In this document: one piece after another, positions 62,277 through 64,000 of the stretch | How positions within the stretch are numbered: position 1 is the first letter of the stretch | Layout: each line of letters starts with the position of its first letter | Source of the DNA: Nocardioides sp. HDW12B | GTDB taxonomy: Bacteria; Actinomycetota; Actinomycetes; Propionibacteriales; Nocardioidaceae | Assembly (NCBI RefSeq): GCF_011299595.1 | Contig: NZ_CP049867.1 | Coordinates: 310,001 to 374,000, forward strand | Length of the DNA stretch: 64,000 bases | Reading direction: 5' to 3' | Notes under the pieces: generated by a model | Databases searched by the model: none | Told to the model about the DNA's origin: nothing | Seen by the model: the letters and a program-made list of their open reading frames with translations, nothing else | Made by a program: the position numbers and the translations under genes

Positions 62277-62999
62277 TCAGGCGCCCTTGTTGCCCTCCAG
62301 CGGCCGCATCAGGCCCTCCCAGTCGACGTCGGCGTAGCCCGACAGGTCGTCGAGGACCTGCGCGGCCCCGGCCTCGGTCAGCTCGTCCACGCCGAAGCCG
62401 CCGGTGCGTACCGTGAGGCAGCGCAGACCGGCCTTGGCGGCGGACTCCACGTCGTAGGGGGTGTCGCCGACCATGACGGCGCGGTCGATCGCGAAGCCGT
62501 CCAGGTCGTGCAGCTTGTCGAGAGTGGCGTGCAGCAGGTCGGACTCGGGCTTCGACTCCTCCGCGTCCTCGGACGTGGTCAGGATCGACACGTGCTCGCC
62601 GACGCCGAGGGTGCTCACGGCGTTCTCGGAGAAGTGCTTCTTGCCCGACGAGGCGAGCGCCACGACGTACCCGGCCCCGACGAGGTGCTCGATCATCGCG
62701 GCGGCGCCGGGCAGCGCGGGCACCTCGGACTCGACCTCGGCGTACTTCTTCTCCCACGCCTCGCGCAGCGCGTCGCCGTGCTTGTCCTCGACCTCCTCGC
62801 CGGCCACCTCGGTGACGAGCTTGTCGCCGCCCATGCCGATGGTGCGGTGCAGGCGCCACAGGGCGGGGGTGCGGTCGGCGCCGACGACCTCGTGGAAGGC
62901 GCGGAACCAGGCCAGGCCGTGGTGGTAGGTGGAGTCGACGAGCGTGCCGTCGATGTCGAGCAGGACGGCGGCGCGGGCGCCGGAGGGGGAGTCGCTCAT
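62277..62999 (-). CDS. HAD-superfamily phosphatase (subfamily IA)
   Basis: 240-residue phosphatase. LLDIDGTLVDSTYHHGLAW (about 12-30) is motif I with an alpha-helical cap inserted after it. ALASSGKKHF is motif II, ESKPESDLL holds the motif III Lys, and VMVGDTPYDVESAAKAG is motif IV. It resembles phosphoglycolate phosphatase/beta-phosphoglucomutase types. MSDSPSG is the likely start, with TACGGT 6 nt upstream (leaderless). An in-frame extension upstream is not conserved-looking. Confidence 0.87.
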   Translation of the reverse strand: MSDSPSGARAAVLLDIDGTLVDSTYHHGLAWFRAFHEVVGADRTPALWRLHRTIGMGGDKLVTEVAGEEVEDKHGDALREAWEKKYAEVESEVPALPGAAAMIEHLVGAGYVVALASSGKKHFSENAVSTLGVGEHVSILTTSEDAEESKPESDLLHATLDKLHDLDGFAIDRAVMVGDTPYDVESAAKAGLRCLTVRTGGFGVDELTEAGAAQVLDDLSGYADVDWEGLMRPLEGNKGA

Positions 63000-63073
63000 C
63001 GCCCGACCGTAGCGGTCCGCGCAGCCCGCCGACTCCTCCGAGAGGGTGGGGCCCACCTGTCAGGATGGCGGGC

Positions 63074-64000
63074 ATGGTCTCGACTCGTGTGGACGTCGTG
63101 GTGGTGGGAGCGGGGCTGGCCGGGCTGCGTTGCGCTCGTGAGCTGGCTGGTGCCGGGCTGTCGGTGAGCGTGCTCGAGGCCTCCGACGGGGTCGGCGGCC
63201 GGGTCCGGACCGACCGCGTCGACGGCTTCCTGCTCGACCGCGGCTTCCAGGTGCTCAACGACGCCTACCCCGAGGTGCGCCGCGCCCTGCGGGTGCCCGA
63301 CCTGGACCTCCAGCGCCTCGACGACGCGATCACGGTGCGCGCCGACGGCCGCCTCCAGAGCATCGCCAACCCGCTGGTCCGCCCGTCCGAGACGCTCGCG
63401 ACCGCGCGGACGGGTCTCGCGCCGCTGGGGCAGAAGCTGCGGCTGGCGGCGTACGCCGGAGCGGCCGCGACCCTGCCGCCGAGCCGGCTGCGGGCGCGTC
63501 CGGACGTGCCGGCCGTCGAGGCCTGGCGCCAGGCCGGCTTCGACCAGGCCACCGTCGACCGGGTGTTCCTGCCCTTCTTCGGCGGCGTCGTCCTCGATGA
63601 CTCGTTCACCACCTCGCGGCGCTTCCTCGACCTGATGATGCGGATGTTCGCCCGCGGCCGCTCCACGCTGCCGGCCGCGGGGATGGGCGCCATGCCCCAG
63701 CAGCTCGCCGACGACCTGCCCGCCGGCACGGTCCGGCTCGAGACCCCGGTCAGCGAGGTCCACCCCGACGGTGTCGTGACCGCGGACGGCGACGTCGCGG
63801 CCGCAACGGTCGTGGTCGCGGCCGACCCCTGGACCGCGCACCGGCTGCTGCCCGCGCTCGGCGTGCCGCCCCAGGCGCGCGGCGTCTCGACGGTCTGGCA
63901 CGCGGCGCCCGCGCGTCCCGGTCACCGGGGTCGTCTGGTGGTCGACGCCGACGGCAGCGTGGTGGCGAACTCGACCATGGTCTCCGCCTCCGCGCCGACC
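63074..64000 (+). CDS. FAD-dependent oxidoreductase, amine oxidase/phytoene desaturase-like, C-terminus beyond window
   Basis: At least 309 residues visible; the gene runs off the right edge. DVVVVGAGLAGLRCARELAGAGLSVSVLEASDGVGGRVRTD (about 7-47) is the Rossmann FAD motif with the following GG-x-x-x-T/R stretch of the amine-oxidase/desaturase superfamily. RGFQVLNDAYPEVRR and MGAMPQQLADDL are also typical. Likely oxidises an amine or carotenoid-like substrate, which cannot be decided. ATG 63074 has CAGGAT 7 nt upstream; ATG 63065 is a possible alternative. Confidence 0.87.
   Translation, partial: MVSTRVDVVVVGAGLAGLRCARELAGAGLSVSVLEASDGVGGRVRTDRVDGFLLDRGFQVLNDAYPEVRRALRVPDLDLQRLDDAITVRADGRLQSIANPLVRPSETLATARTGLAPLGQKLRLAAYAGAAATLPPSRLRARPDVPAVEAWRQAGFDQATVDRVFLPFFGGVVLDDSFTTSRRFLDLMMRMFARGRSTLPAAGMGAMPQQLADDLPAGTVRLETPVSEVHPDGVVTADGDVAAATVVVAADPWTAHRLLPALGVPPQARGVSTVWHAAPARPGHRGRLVVDADGSVVANSTMVSASAPT

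Overview
The window is very GC-rich, densely packed chromosomal DNA from a high-GC Gram-positive bacterium. An SsgA-like protein, DUF5999, DUF3263, DUF3027, a LytR_C envelope protein, a GroEL with two CIRCE operators, a CspB of the mycobacterial type, F420-dependent enzymes and many leaderless TAnnnT promoters point to Actinomycetota. The mix fits Nocardioidaceae (Nocardioides-like) best, but this is inferred from gene content only. I see no rRNA, tRNA, prophage, intact insertion sequence or CRISPR array. The last gene runs off the right edge and the first off the left edge.

Layout. 1-4.2 kb: zinc alcohol dehydrogenase (partial), SsgA-like protein, DUF5999, a secreted VldE-like protein, GabD2. 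4.2-8.6 kb: DODA-type dioxygenase with a divergent MarR, an ABC exporter, uracil-DNA glycosylase. 8.5-14.1 kb: GDSL lipoprotein, PhaC-like hydrolase, and the trehalose genes otsA and otsB on either side of a DUF3263/LytR_C pair. 14.2-16 kb: a SAM-I riboswitch, a threonine-synthase-family enzyme and a CysO-like sulfur carrier ending in Gly-Gly. This layout fits the MetM/MetO homocysteine pathway better than threonine synthesis. 16.1-18 kb: groEL. 18-23.8 kb: AlkB, a lipoprotein, a MacB/FtsX-type ABC system, a GntR regulator.

23.9-34 kb holds a complete aerobic CO-dehydrogenase-type molybdenum hydroxylase cluster: a MocA-like cytidylyltransferase, a CoxD-like AAA ATPase, a CoxE-like VWA protein, XdhC, a GAF regulator with a SARP-like C-terminus, then coxS, coxL, coxM and coxG. 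CoxL has the form II loop AYRGAGR, so CO as substrate is uncertain. Both operon promoters carry the same 11-bp-spaced direct repeat, 8 bp upstream of the -10 box. This is SARP-site geometry and matches the SARP-like regulator between the operons.

34-38.9 kb: a HelD/HelR RNA-polymerase recycling ATPase with two paralogous cysteine-motif proteins, then an AAC(2')-I-like acetyltransferase, DUF1905 and a dienelactone hydrolase. 39-42 kb: XPB helicase and a Ca2+/H+ antiporter. 42.2-46.5 kb: a catabolic operon (MmsA, class III aminotransferase, FAD amine oxidase). 46.5-54.8 kb: small VOC, GNAT and HAD genes, then helicase-associated, CspB, MFS and DUF3027 genes that recall a conserved mycobacterial neighbourhood. 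54.9-58 kb: esterase, F420:NADPH oxidoreductase, acyl-CoA dehydrogenase. 58-59.4 kb: an AbiEi/PD-(D/E)XK-like gene between nine copies of a short palindrome. 59.5-64 kb: AldR/Ald, an F420 LLM oxidoreductase, a HAD phosphatase and a partial FAD oxidoreductase.

Intergenic spaces carry several unrelated families of composite palindromic repeats, including one GGTACC-centred family with four copies.
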